A stretch of 58,183 bases of DNA from the NCBI GenBank assembly GCA_944386475.1, contig CALXBH010000009.1, positions 1 through 58,183 of the forward strand, written 5' to 3'. Below are positions 8,144 to 16,417 of the stretch, piece by piece (positions within the stretch are counted from its first letter, which is position 1; every line of letters starts with the position of its first letter). Both the position numbers and the translations under genes were made by a program. The notes beneath the pieces were generated by a model that was given only the letters and a program-made list of their open reading frames with translations, ran no database searches and had not been told where the DNA came from. Source of the stretch: an uncultured Clostridia bacterium. GTDB taxonomy: Bacteria > Bacillota > Clostridia > Oscillospirales > Ruminococcaceae.

Positions 8144-9202
8144 TTAAAAGATCGTAATGAACAGCTTGGCCATTAAAAAGCTAATCAGCCCGCATCCTGG
8201 GAAGGTAAAAATCCAGGTAAGCATCATGTCCTTGACGACCCCTAAATTAATGGCGGAAAGGCGCCTGACCGCGCCAACCCCCATGATCGCGCTGGTTTTG
8301 GTGTGGGTGGTAGACACCGGGATTCCCAAAAGGCTGGAGTATAACAGGCAGAATGCCGCCGCTAAGTCGGCGGAAAAGCCCTGATATTTTTCCAGCTTGA
8401 CCATATCCATACCCACGGATTTAATAATCTTTTCACCGCCTACGCTGGTGCCGGCAGCCATGATAATGCTGCACAACAGCATCAGCCAAACGGGGATAGA
8501 AAAACCGGATACATTGTCCTGACCGTTGGAAAATGCAAGCCCTAAAAACAGCACGCCGATAAACTTCTGACCGTCCTGAGCGCCGTGCATAAAACTCATA
8601 GCGGCGGCGCCAAAGATCTGCGCCCCTTTGAAAAAGCGGTTTGTCTTTCTCCGGTCCATCCGGCTGCAAATAACACTGACCAGTTTGCATACCACCCAAC
8701 CGGTGATAAACCCGAAAAGAAGGCTTAACACCAGGCCGTACAGCACCTTGGCCCATTCATTCATGTTCACGCCGCCGATGCCGTTTTGGATGGCGATGGC
8801 CGCGCCGGTAAGTCCGGCGATCAGGCTGTGGCTTTCGCTGGTGGGGATTCCAAAATAGGAGGCGCCCACGCTGTAAACCACAATCGAGAATAACGCCGCG
8901 CACAAAGCGATCAGCGCTTCTCGGGTATTGCCGCCAAAATCCACCATATTGCTGATGGTAGAGGCCACCGAGCTGTTGATCTGGGTCATGACAAACACGC
9001 CCAGGAAGTTAAATAAAGCGCTCATCCAGATAGCGCTGCGCACCCGCATGCAGCGGGTGGTCACACAGGTTGCGATAGCGTTGGGAGCATCTGTCCAGCC
9101 GTTGACAAAAATCACGCCCAGTGTAAGCACCACTGTAATGAGCAGCACGGGGCTTGATACAATTCCCTGCAAAAAAGCCGCAAATGAAATATCCATAAAC
9201 AC
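8144..9202 (-). CDS. pit: PiT-family inorganic phosphate transporter
   Basis: A 352-residue integral membrane protein with about ten hydrophobic segments. It has the duplicated PiT signature: VNGWTDAPNAIATCV near residue 35 (the conserved G-x-x-D-A-x-N) and GTSVGGEKIIKSVG plus GIPVSTTHTKTSAIMGVG in the C-terminal half, together with an internal FMHGAQDGQKFIGV. It imports phosphate, or metal-phosphate, with H+ or Na+. First gene of the operon with the DUF47 protein; the leader holds a possible attenuator. Confidence 0.92.
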   Translation of the reverse strand: MFMDISFAAFLQGIVSSPVLLITVVLTLGVIFVNGWTDAPNAIATCVTTRCMRVRSAIWMSALFNFLGVFVMTQINSSVASTISNMVDFGGNTREALIALCAALFSIVVYSVGASYFGIPTSESHSLIAGLTGAAIAIQNGIGGVNMNEWAKVLYGLVLSLLFGFITGWVVCKLVSVICSRMDRRKTNRFFKGAQIFGAAAMSFMHGAQDGQKFIGVLFLGLAFSNGQDNVSGFSIPVWLMLLCSIIMAAGTSVGGEKIIKSVGMDMVKLEKYQGFSADLAAAFCLLYSSLLGIPVSTTHTKTSAIMGVGAVRRLSAINLGVVKDMMLTWIFTFPGCGLISFLMAKLFITIF

Positions 9203-9242
9203 CCTACCTACTAAAATGAGATCCTGTTGTTTTCACAATAAA

Positions 9243-9281
9243 AAGGAGGCAGAACTTCCGCGTCCGAAATTCTGCCTCCTT
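9243..9281 (-). promoter_or_regulatory. Terminator-like hairpin in the pit leader
   Basis: AAGGAGGCAGAA and TTCTGCCTCCTT form a perfect 12-bp stem 40 bases upstream of the pit start. Read on the minus strand the stem is followed by TTTTTATTG, so it can stop transcription before pit. Upstream lie AAGCTTTCGGAAGCTTTCC palindromes (about 9325-9352) that could form an alternative structure. The spacer 9203-9497 otherwise holds no gene. Confidence 0.5.
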
Positions 9282-9497
9282 CCCTTGTTATCCGTCGTCA
9301 GCGAACCGGCCCGCCGGCAAAAGGAGCCTTCGGAAAGCTTCCGAAAGCTTTTTCCTATAACAGGCTCTATATATCATAATCTAGTAAATTAAGTGTAAAT
9401 CTTATGTAAAAATAAGTCAATAGAAATCCCGCTATTTCGACAAAATATATAAATATCCGGCGGGATTCCGCCCTGTCTTTAATGAGAAATAGACAGA

Positions 9498-9680
9498 TTG
9501 CGGAGACGCTTTATTCTGTCTGCTGCGGCGGCTTTACTCCTTCTTTTCACAGATTTTGCATATTCTGTCCATATGCTGGGAGAGGCAAAAAGAAGGGGAT
9601 TACAAAAGGAAAACCATTCGCTTTTTGCAGGGGAATATGGCAGCCAGCGATGTACCTTCTTACAGCAAAACGCCCGCTAA
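9498..9680 (+). CDS. Possible small secreted peptide (doubtful)
   Basis: A TTG-initiated frame of 60 residues with an N-terminus resembling a signal peptide (RRR, then an Ala/Leu-rich stretch and an Ala-Tyr-Ser cleavage region). There is no clear Shine-Dalgarno, and the 3' end overlaps the stop of the opposing permease gene by 21 bases. It could be a chance frame or the remnant of an exported protein. Confidence 0.2.
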   Translation: MRRRFILSAAAALLLLFTDFAYSVHMLGEAKRRGLQKENHSLFAGEYGSQRCTFLQQNAR

Positions 9681-10811
9681 TAAAAGCAGGGCTAAAAAGC
9701 CGATGTTGCACAGGGTAAACCATAAAAAATACCGGCCCCGTTTGGCAGGGTATTCCTTGGCCACCATCTTGTAGGAGATTAAGCTCGCCATCGAGGCGAT
9801 CAGCGTCCCAAGGCCCCCTAAATTGCAGCCCACGATCAGCTCCGGCCACTGCTCGGTAAACCCGGACAGCAAAAGGGCTGCGGGCACGTTGCTGATTACT
9901 TGGCTTACCAATACGCTCACCAGCTCCACATGGCCGGCAAGGATAGAGGAGAGAAACGCCTTAACACTTTCCAGACTGCCCATATTTCCGGTGAAAATGA
10001 AAAAGGCGAAAAACGTCCCTAAAAGGGAATAATCCACCTGGGCCAGCAGGCTCCGGTCCGCAAACAACAAAAAGACGGCGATTACCGCCGCCACCGCCAG
10101 AGGCGGGACGACCTTAAACAGCCCTAGTAGGCACAACCCGAATCCCAATGCACAGAATACAAGGGGCTTGGCGGCGCCGGCGAGCCTTTCGGGCGCGGCG
10201 ATTTTAGCAACCGGCGCAGATTTTTGCAATAAGATCAAAACTCCAAGCCCTATGCCGGACAGCAGCACATAGGGGAGCATCAGGCCGCACAGCGCCCAAA
10301 AGCTCATGCCCGACCGGGCATACAGATAAAGGTTCTGGGGATTTCCCATGGGGGTGAGCATGCTGCCTAAGTTGGCGGCCACCGTCTGCATCACCACCAC
10401 CGGGATCAGCAGCTGTTCTTTTTGCGCCATGCGCAGCACGATGATGCCAAAAGGCACAAAGGTAATCAGGGAGACATCGTTTGTGATCACCATGCTGCAT
10501 ACAAAGGGCAGGAATACCAAAACAAACAGCATTTTGCGGGAGGTGTTTGCCTGCAAAAGCAGTCGGCTGCCCAGGTAGCCAAACAGTCCGGCTTTCTGCA
10601 CCCCCTTCATCACCGCCATCAGGCTGAACAAAAGGGCTAATGTGTTCCAGTCGATATAGGAAAAATAGGCGGTGCTGGGCGGTACCCAAAAAGCGGAAAC
10701 AACTGTCAGCACAACAGCGGCGCACAAAACCACTTCCCGGGACAGAAATCCGGCGCACCGCTTTAAAAATTGCTTGATTGCCATTGCCATCCACCTTGTT
10801 TTTAAAATCAT
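9660..10811 (-). CDS. ArsB/NhaD/SLC13-type permease
   Basis: A 383-residue polytopic protein with about ten hydrophobic segments. The region FVCSMVITNDVSLITFVPFG and the following NLGSMLTPMGNPQNLYLY are typical of the ion-transporter superfamily (ArsB, CitMHS, DASS); a second related half contains FTGNMGSLESV and VISNVPAALLLSGF. It probably exchanges an anion or di/tricarboxylate; the substrate cannot be told. Two Met codons near the N-terminus leave the start uncertain by about 10 residues. No arsR-type gene is adjacent, which argues against a dedicated arsenite pump. Confidence 0.8.
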   Translation of the reverse strand: MILKTRWMAMAIKQFLKRCAGFLSREVVLCAAVVLTVVSAFWVPPSTAYFSYIDWNTLALLFSLMAVMKGVQKAGLFGYLGSRLLLQANTSRKMLFVLVFLPFVCSMVITNDVSLITFVPFGIIVLRMAQKEQLLIPVVVMQTVAANLGSMLTPMGNPQNLYLYARSGMSFWALCGLMLPYVLLSGIGLGVLILLQKSAPVAKIAAPERLAGAAKPLVFCALGFGLCLLGLFKVVPPLAVAAVIAVFLLFADRSLLAQVDYSLLGTFFAFFIFTGNMGSLESVKAFLSSILAGHVELVSVLVSQVISNVPAALLLSGFTEQWPELIVGCNLGGLGTLIASMASLISYKMVAKEYPAKRGRYFLWFTLCNIGFLALLLLAGVLL

Positions 10812-10872
10812 CAGGGCAGACGGTCCGAAAACCGTTCCGCCGGATAGGGAGACAAAAGTTTAACCGCGACAA

Positions 10873-10918
10873 AAGGAGTGCTGCGAAACATTCGTTTCAC
10901 AACACTCCTTTCTTGTGG
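10873..10918. terminator. Bidirectional terminator hairpin
   Basis: AAAGGAGTG(C/T)TG-GAAAC pairs with GTTTC-CAACACTCCTTT around ATTC, with short T-runs on both strands. It lies 40 bases after the NCS2 permease stop and ahead of the ArsB-type permease. Confidence 0.7.
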
Positions 10919-10957
10919 GAAACAATAGGCCGCAGCATCCTTTGTTTCCGTTTTCTG

Positions 10958-12313
10958 TTAGATGATTGCCAGCAGGACAAAGTTTAAGATAAACAGCCCT
11001 GTAGCTACCCAAAGGATAGGATGGATATCTTGGACCTGTTTTTTGCAGATCTTGGTGATGCAGTAGAAGATAAATCCAGCCGCAATACCATAAGAGATGC
11101 TGTAGCACAGGGCCATAAAGACGCCGGCAAAAAACGCGGGCACGGCCTCTTCAAAGTCATCCCATTTAATCTCCTTAAAGGCCGACATCATCATAATACC
11201 CACAACAACCAGAGCGGGAGCGGTGGCCGCAAAGGGGATTGCGCTTACAAAGGTGGCTAAAAATGCGCTGATGGCAAAGCAGATAGCGACTACCACGCTG
11301 GTTAAACCGGTGCGGCCGCCCGCGCCGATACCGGCGGCGCTTTCCACATAGGTGGTGGGGTTGGAGGTGCCGAAGATCGCGCCGATAGAAGTAGCGGTAG
11401 CGTCGGCAAACAGCGCTTTGTCCATTTTGGATTTAAAGCCGGGCTTGGTATCCATCGCCTGCTCGTCCTCATCGCTGAAGATACCGGTACGGCGGCCGGT
11501 GCCGATGAAGGTGCCGATGGTATCAAAGGTATCCGACATGCTGAAGGCAAAGATGGTCACCAGCACCAGCGGGAGCTTGCCTAAATCCGAGAACAAGGAC
11601 GGCAGGCCGTCGCTGGTAAAGATTGCACCGAAGGTGGTGGGAAGCTGCTGGCAGGCGTCTACAAAGCTGATGGTGTCCGATGTCGTAGTGACATTCATCG
11701 GAATGCCCAGCAGGGCTGTGACCACGATGCCGATCAAAATAGCACCCTTGACTTTTAAGATCAGCAATACAACGGTCAGCGCCAGGCCGATTAAAAACAG
11801 CCAGAAAGCAGGCTGGTTCAGAGTTGCCAAGGCGGGTACGCCGGAGCCAAAGTTGATGATGCCCACGTTTAAAAGCCCCAGGTACGCGATAAAGATGCCG
11901 ATACCGCCGCCAATTGCGTTTTGCAGGCTGCGGGGAATGGCTTTGATGATGTATTTGCGGATCTTTGTCACCGTGATGATGATGTTGATGATACCGCAGA
12001 TAAACACCATGGATAATGCCTGCTGCCAGGTGAAGTTTAATGCAAAACAAACCGTATAGACAAAAAAGGCATTCAGTCCCATGCCAGGCGCCTGGGCGTA
12101 AGGAACATTAGCCACAAGGCCCATAATCAGGGTGCCGATGATCGCCGAGATGATGGTGGCTAAAAAGACAGCGCCCCATTCCATCCCCGCTTCGCTTAAC
12201 AGGCTGGGGTTGACCGCGATGATGTATGCCATGGCAAAAAACGTGGTCAAACCGGCCATAATTTCCCGTCCAAAGGTGGTTCCGTTTTGTTTGAGTTTAA
12301 AGAGTCTTTCCAA
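10958..12313 (-). CDS. NCS2-family purine permease (AzgA/PbuG-like)
   Basis: A 451-residue membrane protein with about 12 segments. The N-terminal RLFKLKQNGTTFGREIMAGLTTF, the QAPGMGLNAFF segment and the GGRTGLTSV loop are hallmarks of the AzgA-like branch of NCS2 that imports adenine, guanine or hypoxanthine with protons. Its own promoter with a leader of about 170 bases lies upstream and a terminator follows, so it is monocistronic. I looked for a purine riboswitch in the leader and did not recognise one. Confidence 0.9.
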   Translation of the reverse strand: MERLFKLKQNGTTFGREIMAGLTTFFAMAYIIAVNPSLLSEAGMEWGAVFLATIISAIIGTLIMGLVANVPYAQAPGMGLNAFFVYTVCFALNFTWQQALSMVFICGIINIIITVTKIRKYIIKAIPRSLQNAIGGGIGIFIAYLGLLNVGIINFGSGVPALATLNQPAFWLFLIGLALTVVLLILKVKGAILIGIVVTALLGIPMNVTTTSDTISFVDACQQLPTTFGAIFTSDGLPSLFSDLGKLPLVLVTIFAFSMSDTFDTIGTFIGTGRRTGIFSDEDEQAMDTKPGFKSKMDKALFADATATSIGAIFGTSNPTTYVESAAGIGAGGRTGLTSVVVAICFAISAFLATFVSAIPFAATAPALVVVGIMMMSAFKEIKWDDFEEAVPAFFAGVFMALCYSISYGIAAGFIFYCITKICKKQVQDIHPILWVATGLFILNFVLLAII

Positions 12314-12496
12314 TACGTTCGCCTTCCTTTCTTAAGATAAATCCCCCAGCGGAAAACTCCTTGCCGCGTTTTACAGAGCATCCCGCTTATACTGCCTGTC
12401 CGGCGTTTTATTACCGCGCCTTCATCCCTTTCCCTCAGCTATGCCGGCCGCAGGGAGGGCTGTGCGGAACGGTATAGGCTCCGGACAACTATTTTT
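12314..12496 (-). promoter_or_regulatory. Long structured leader of the NCS2 permease gene
   Basis: About 170 bases between the predicted start of transcription and the ATG. GTCCGG near the 5' end can pair with CCGGAC about 95 bases later, enclosing a CCGCA/TGCGG hairpin, and a GCATCCCGC-type palindrome follows. It is not a recognisable purine aptamer, and no other riboswitch class could be assigned by eye. Confidence 0.35.
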
Positions 12497-12526
12497 ATTA
12501 TAACACAAGTAAAAGCCATGGCACAA
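12497..12526 (-). promoter_or_regulatory. Promoter of the NCS2 permease gene
   Basis: On the minus strand TTGTGC, an 18-base spacer and a perfect TATAAT. Confidence 0.55.
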
Positions 12527-12616
12527 TATGTATTTTTTTATCCTTTGCCCAATCTCTGTTTCACAGCTGGGGCCTTCCCATGTACCGGGAAAGGCCCGGG
12601 GAAACCTGTCCCCATA

Positions 12617-12645
12617 TTGACCCTCGGCCCGGGAAGAGGTATGAT
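12617..12645 (+). promoter_or_regulatory. Promoter of ogt
   Basis: TTGACC, 17-base spacer, TATGAT, 53 bases before the ogt start, which has an AAAAGGAGGAG ribosome-binding site. Confidence 0.6.
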
Positions 12646-12698
12646 AACCGTATAGACAATTTTCATGGAAGATCGACGGCCGAAAAGGAGGAGTAAGG

Positions 12699-13199
12699 AT
12701 GGAATATATTAGTACCTATCAGTCCCCGCTGGGCGGGATTACCATGGCAAGCGACGGGGAAAACTTAACCGGGTTGTGGTTTGACGGGCAGAAATATTTT
12801 GGAAGCACCCTCACTGGTCATCCCCAGCGGGCGGAGCTTTCGGTGTTTGCCCGGACAGGGGAGTGGCTCTCGGTATATTTTAAAGGGGAAAACCCGGACT
12901 TTCTGCCGCCATTAGCCCCCAAAGGCTCCCCTTTCCGCCAGGAGGTGTGGGGGATTTTGCGAAAAATCCCCTATGGCCGGACGACTACCTATGGGGAGAT
13001 CGCCGGCATCCTCGCCCGGCAGCGGGGGATCCCCTCCATGTCGGCCCAGGCGGTAGGCGGCGCGGTGGGGCACAATCCCATCTCGATCTTGATCCCCTGC
13101 CACCGGGTGGTGGGCACCGATGGCAGCCTGACCGGCTATGCAGGCGGGCTTTTAAAAAAATCCGCCCTGCTCGCCCTGGAGAAGGCCTCCTTGGGGTAA
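12699..13199 (+). CDS. ogt: Methylated-DNA--protein-cysteine methyltransferase
   Basis: A 166-residue suicide alkyltransferase that repairs O6-alkylguanine. The active-site motif IPCHRVVG places the acceptor Cys at residue 134; the helix-turn-helix with RTTTYGEIA and the AVGGAVGHNPISI segment before it are standard, as is the N-terminal ribonuclease-like domain. Length and motifs match Ogt/AdaB. It has its own promoter. A second, single-domain MGMT-like protein is encoded at 57.2 kb. Confidence 0.92.
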   Translation: MEYISTYQSPLGGITMASDGENLTGLWFDGQKYFGSTLTGHPQRAELSVFARTGEWLSVYFKGENPDFLPPLAPKGSPFRQEVWGILRKIPYGRTTTYGEIAGILARQRGIPSMSAQAVGGAVGHNPISILIPCHRVVGTDGSLTGYAGGLLKKSALLALEKASLG

Positions 13200-13295
13200 T
13201 AAAGGCCCCTTTGTGTGCCACGGCGGAGAGAGGGTTTGTATTGAAAGACAGTTAAGATTCCAGAAAATAGCAAATCAAGATTTTTCAACCCTTTG

Positions 13296-13330
13296 GTGCG
13301 ACAAAATTTTTGCGGACAGGCTTCTATAAT
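13296..13330 (+). promoter_or_regulatory. Candidate Spo0A-type promoter of spoIIE
   Basis: A TGCGACAAA element (13297-13305), whose complement TTTGTCGCA is one or two bases off a Spo0A box, lies upstream of a perfect TATAAT at 13325-13330. No good TTGACA box is present. A weak -35 with a 0A box agrees with known spoIIE control in Bacillus; direct evidence is limited to these motifs. Confidence 0.4.
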
Positions 13331-13407
13331 AGAAAATGCCTCCCCGGCGCAAACGTATCAGTTTATGCGCCGGAGCGGCCATTTATTCTTAAAGTGGTGG
13401 TGTCTGC

Positions 13408-15726
13408 ATGAAGTCCGCGTCTCTTCAGATAAAAACCGGCAAAAACAAAGCGGTAGACCACAGCAAACGGTATCTCCGCTATGTTTTGGCGGCTTTTTTT
13501 GCTTTTTGCGCCTCCGGGGCAAAGGTGCTCGCTTCGTTATCCCCCTTTGGGCTGGCGGCTATGGCGGCTCTTCCGGCCTCCTTATCGCTGACGGCGTTTT
13601 TAGGCGGTGTTATCGGGAGCATCGTCTTCGGGGGGATCACCGGGAACCTGTCCTATTTAATCGCCATGGTGGTGATGCTGGCGGTGAAATTCCTGCTTTC
13701 CTCTTTTCCAAAAATACGAAACCGGCTGTGGCTGTTGTCGGTGCTGGCCGGTGTCATCATGCTGGTTACCGGGCTGGTGACAGCTTATGCCATCCACCTT
13801 TCCCCGGTGGGGACAGCCCTAAAAGCAGCCGAGGCCTTTTTGGCCGGGGCGATGACCTATTTTATCGGCATGGCCTACCGGCTGCTTGTATCTGGAAAGC
13901 CCCTTTCCGCCGCCAGCATGCCGGAGCTTGCCAGCTCCGCCATCACCCTGAGCATTTTACTTTTGTCCTTATTCTCCCTGTCGGTTGGGTTTATAAACAT
14001 CGGCCGCACTGCGGGAGTCGTGATCTGCCTTGCCTTTGCTTATAGCTATGGCATGACCGGCGGCGCCTGCGGCGGGGTGATCGCCGCGCTGTGCGCCACG
14101 TTATACAGCACCGACATGGCGCCCGCCGCCGGGATTTTAGTGATCGCAAGCTTTTTGTGCGGCCTGTTTAAGCCTCTGGGGAAATTCGCCCAGCTGGCCG
14201 CTTTTGTGGTCACCCACGCGGCGGGGGTACTGCTTATCGGGGCGGGGGAGGAGGCTTTGCGGCAGATGGCGGACGTGTTTGCCGCCACCGTCGTCTTTAT
14301 GGCGGTGCCGGAGCGGTTTATAAACCGCCTGGCGGTGACCTTTGAAAGCCCCCGCCAGGCGTCGGTGCAGGAGGATACGGGAAAAACCATCGCCTCCAAG
14401 CTGGAGTTTGCCTCCAAGACCTTAGCGGATTTAAAGGACTCGGTGGAAAGCGTATCCGAGAAGATGGATAAAATCTCGGCAGCCAACATTAACACTGTGT
14501 ACGACAAAACCGCCGACACCGTCTGCCGCCGGTGCGGACTCAACATGTTCTGCTGGGAGACGGCCTATAACGACACGGTAAACGCTTTCCACAGCGCCAC
14601 CCCTATCCTGCGGAAAAAAGGCAAGCTGGAAAAAGGGGATATCCCCGCCCATTTTCAGAACAAGTGCTGCAAGCTGGGGGAATTGGTGGACACGGTAAAC
14701 CACAACTACCAAACCTTTTTAGCCAAGGAAAAGGCTATGCGCCGGGTCAGCGATTCCCGCAGCGTGGCTATCGAGCAGTTTAACGGGATCGCCAACATGC
14801 TCTGTGAAATCAGCAGCGAGTTAAACGACGTGGCCAAATACGACGACCGGGCGGCTCACAAGGCCCGGGAGATCCTACTCACCCTGGGGCTTAAGCCGGA
14901 GGAAATCTGCTGTTTGATCGACAAGTTCGGGCGCATGGGGCTGGAGGTCTATCTGGACGGGCCTTTAAAGGTGGATATTAAAATCGTGGCGGACAAGGTG
15001 TCCGACGCTTTGGAGCGGGATTTTGACCTTCCCAGCGTGATGACGGTGGAGGGCAGGACCAAGCTCGCCTTTTTTGAGCGGGCCAATTACACGGTGGATT
15101 TTGACGCCAGCCAGTCCGCCAACAAGGGCAACGCCATCTGCGGGGATTCCTATGAGTATTTTATGGACTCCAAGGGCTTTGTCCACCTGATTTTAAGCGA
15201 CGGCATGGGCAGCGGCGGCCGGGCCGCCATCGACTCGGTGATGACCTGCTCGCTGATTTTAAAGCTTATTAAGGCGGGGTTCGGCTTTCAGGCGGCGTTA
15301 AAGCTCATCAATGCCTCCTTGCTGGTGAAATCGGACGACGAATCCTTGGCGACCCTGGATGTGGCCCGCCTTGACCTGTACGCCGGCCGGGTGGAGTTTT
15401 TAAAGGCGGGCAGCGCCTGCTCCTTTGTCAAGCGGGGGAACCATGTGCTGCAAATCGACTCCAGCTCCCTGCCCATCGGGATTTTGCAGAATGTGGAGTT
15501 TGACACCTCCACCCTCAACATCGAAAGCGGGGATGTGGTGGTAATGGTGTCGGACGGGGTTTTAATGACCGGGGCCGGCTGGATCGAGTCGGAGATCGAA
15601 AACTGCGGCGGGAAAACCGCCAAGGAGCTGTCCTCCCGGATTTTGGAGGAGGCAAAACGCCGCAGCGACCCGGACCGCGCGGACGATATGACGGTGCTGG
15701 TGGCCAGGATCAAAAAGGGCGTATAG
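13408..15726 (+). CDS. spoIIE: Stage II sporulation protein E (membrane PP2C phosphatase)
   Basis: 772 residues. The first 300 or so contain about ten hydrophobic segments. A regulatory region with a Cys cluster (CRRCGLNMFCW, about 372-382) follows, and the C-terminal 200 residues form a PP2C domain with ILSDGMGSGGRAA near 593-605 and VVMVSDGV near 710-718 for the metal-binding Asp residues. In Bacillus SpoIIE dephosphorylates SpoIIAA to activate sigma F in the forespore and acts in asymmetric division. Length and domain order are normal. Its presence is the best evidence that the host makes endospores. A terminator follows. Confidence 0.95.
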   Translation: MKSASLQIKTGKNKAVDHSKRYLRYVLAAFFAFCASGAKVLASLSPFGLAAMAALPASLSLTAFLGGVIGSIVFGGITGNLSYLIAMVVMLAVKFLLSSFPKIRNRLWLLSVLAGVIMLVTGLVTAYAIHLSPVGTALKAAEAFLAGAMTYFIGMAYRLLVSGKPLSAASMPELASSAITLSILLLSLFSLSVGFINIGRTAGVVICLAFAYSYGMTGGACGGVIAALCATLYSTDMAPAAGILVIASFLCGLFKPLGKFAQLAAFVVTHAAGVLLIGAGEEALRQMADVFAATVVFMAVPERFINRLAVTFESPRQASVQEDTGKTIASKLEFASKTLADLKDSVESVSEKMDKISAANINTVYDKTADTVCRRCGLNMFCWETAYNDTVNAFHSATPILRKKGKLEKGDIPAHFQNKCCKLGELVDTVNHNYQTFLAKEKAMRRVSDSRSVAIEQFNGIANMLCEISSELNDVAKYDDRAAHKAREILLTLGLKPEEICCLIDKFGRMGLEVYLDGPLKVDIKIVADKVSDALERDFDLPSVMTVEGRTKLAFFERANYTVDFDASQSANKGNAICGDSYEYFMDSKGFVHLILSDGMGSGGRAAIDSVMTCSLILKLIKAGFGFQAALKLINASLLVKSDDESLATLDVARLDLYAGRVEFLKAGSACSFVKRGNHVLQIDSSSLPIGILQNVEFDTSTLNIESGDVVVMVSDGVLMTGAGWIESEIENCGGKTAKELSSRILEEAKRRSDPDRADDMTVLVARIKKGV

Positions 15727-15750
15727 GCGGCGTAAAAGATTCAAACGGTG

Positions 15751-15782
15751 CAAGGCATCCTCCGCCGGCAGAGGATGCCTTG
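15751..15782 (+). terminator. Terminator hairpin after spoIIE
   Basis: AAGGCATCCTC and GAGGATGCCTT pair perfectly around CGCCGGCA. The T-run is weak. Confidence 0.6.
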
Positions 15783-15889
15783 TGCATAAATACATAATTT
15801 TTACAGGAACTTAACAATTTAATCGTGGACTTTGCTTAAATATTGTGATACCTTAATAAAGGATTCTTTTGACAGGAGTTGAATAGGCT

Positions 15890-16018
15890 ATGTGCTTTTT
15901 AAGAGACAATCAATGGGCGGCCAAAACAAGGCTTGCCTGTCAACAAAAGAAAGAGCTTATTCATCGGGCCGGTTTTCAGATAGGCGGCGCGCCAAGACGT
16001 GCGCTGTTCCTTTTCTGA
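15890..16018 (+). CDS. Possible 42-residue leader peptide or small protein
   Basis: ATG at 15890 with AGGAG ten bases upstream opens a 42-codon frame rich in Lys, Arg and Gln that ends at a TGA inside the right arm of a terminator hairpin. A possible promoter (TTGCTT, about 16 bases, TAATAA) lies at 15833-15860. The stop codon within the hairpin would fit an attenuation leader for the Cys-rich gene downstream; it could also be an independent small protein. I do not recognise it. Confidence 0.35.
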   Translation: MCFLRDNQWAAKTRLACQQKKELIHRAGFQIGGAPRRALFLF

Positions 16019-16030
16019 GACCGGCTTTTT
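15969..16030 (+). terminator. Terminator between two small ORFs
   Basis: GCCGGTTTTCAGA and TCTGAGACCGGC form the outer stem, enclosing a GGCGGCGCGCC core, followed by a run of T. It stands ahead of the Cys-rich protein gene and may attenuate it. Confidence 0.6.
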
Positions 16031-16056
16031 TTGTGCTGAAAGGAGTGCTTTTACCC

Positions 16057-16251
16057 ATGTTACCCTGTAAACCGGGCTGCCAGCGCTACCGCGAAGGCTG
16101 CCACAAAACCTGTGTCAAATGGAAGATGTTCTTAGCCAAAAAACGCACGGAACAACAGCGTAAAAAAGCCTACCTCACCTATCACAGCGAGCGGTGCAAC
16201 GCCGTTGTCCAGCAGTGCTATCAAAACCATCATTATACCGTGTACCGCTGA
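16057..16251 (+). CDS. Small Cys-rich protein
   Basis: 64 residues starting at ATG 16057, preceded by GAAAGGAG. Cysteines at CKPGC, GCHKTC, ERC and QQC suggest a small metal-binding or disulphide-rich protein; the middle is a basic, Lys/Arg-rich helix. Similar short CKPGC proteins are common in Clostridia, often near sporulation or phage genes, without known function. An upstream in-frame extension exists but lacks a ribosome-binding site and runs through the terminator, so the short start is preferred. Confidence 0.6.
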   Translation: MLPCKPGCQRYREGCHKTCVKWKMFLAKKRTEQQRKKAYLTYHSERCNAVVQQCYQNHHYTVYR

Positions 16252-16271
16252 ACAGTTTTCAATTTTAAAGA

Positions 16272-16305
16272 AAAATCCCCCATCGGTTTGCGCCGGCGGG
16301 GGATT
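16272..16305 (+). terminator. Terminator of the Cys-rich protein gene
   Basis: AAATCCCC and GGGGATTT arms around a GC-rich loop, then GCTTTTTG, 20 bases after the stop. Confidence 0.7.
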
Positions 16306-16369
16306 TGCTTTTTGACAGGCGGCACGCTTAGCACCGGGCGGCTTTTCATACGCTGCGGCAAAACCGGAT

Positions 16370-16408
16370 AAAAAGGCGGCGGAACCAGTCGGTTCCGCCG
16401 CCTTTTTG
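16370..16408 (-). terminator. Strong terminator of the foldase operon
   Basis: AAAAAGGCGGCGGAACC and GGTTCCGCCGCCTTTTT form a perfect 17-bp palindrome around AGTC, giving a T-run on the minus strand just after the foldase stop. Confidence 0.9.
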
Positions 16409-16417
16409 CAATTTTGT

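Noticed and set aside
12314-12496. Purine riboswitch before the NCS2 permease
   Set aside because: The conserved core elements of the purine aptamer could not be found on the minus strand.
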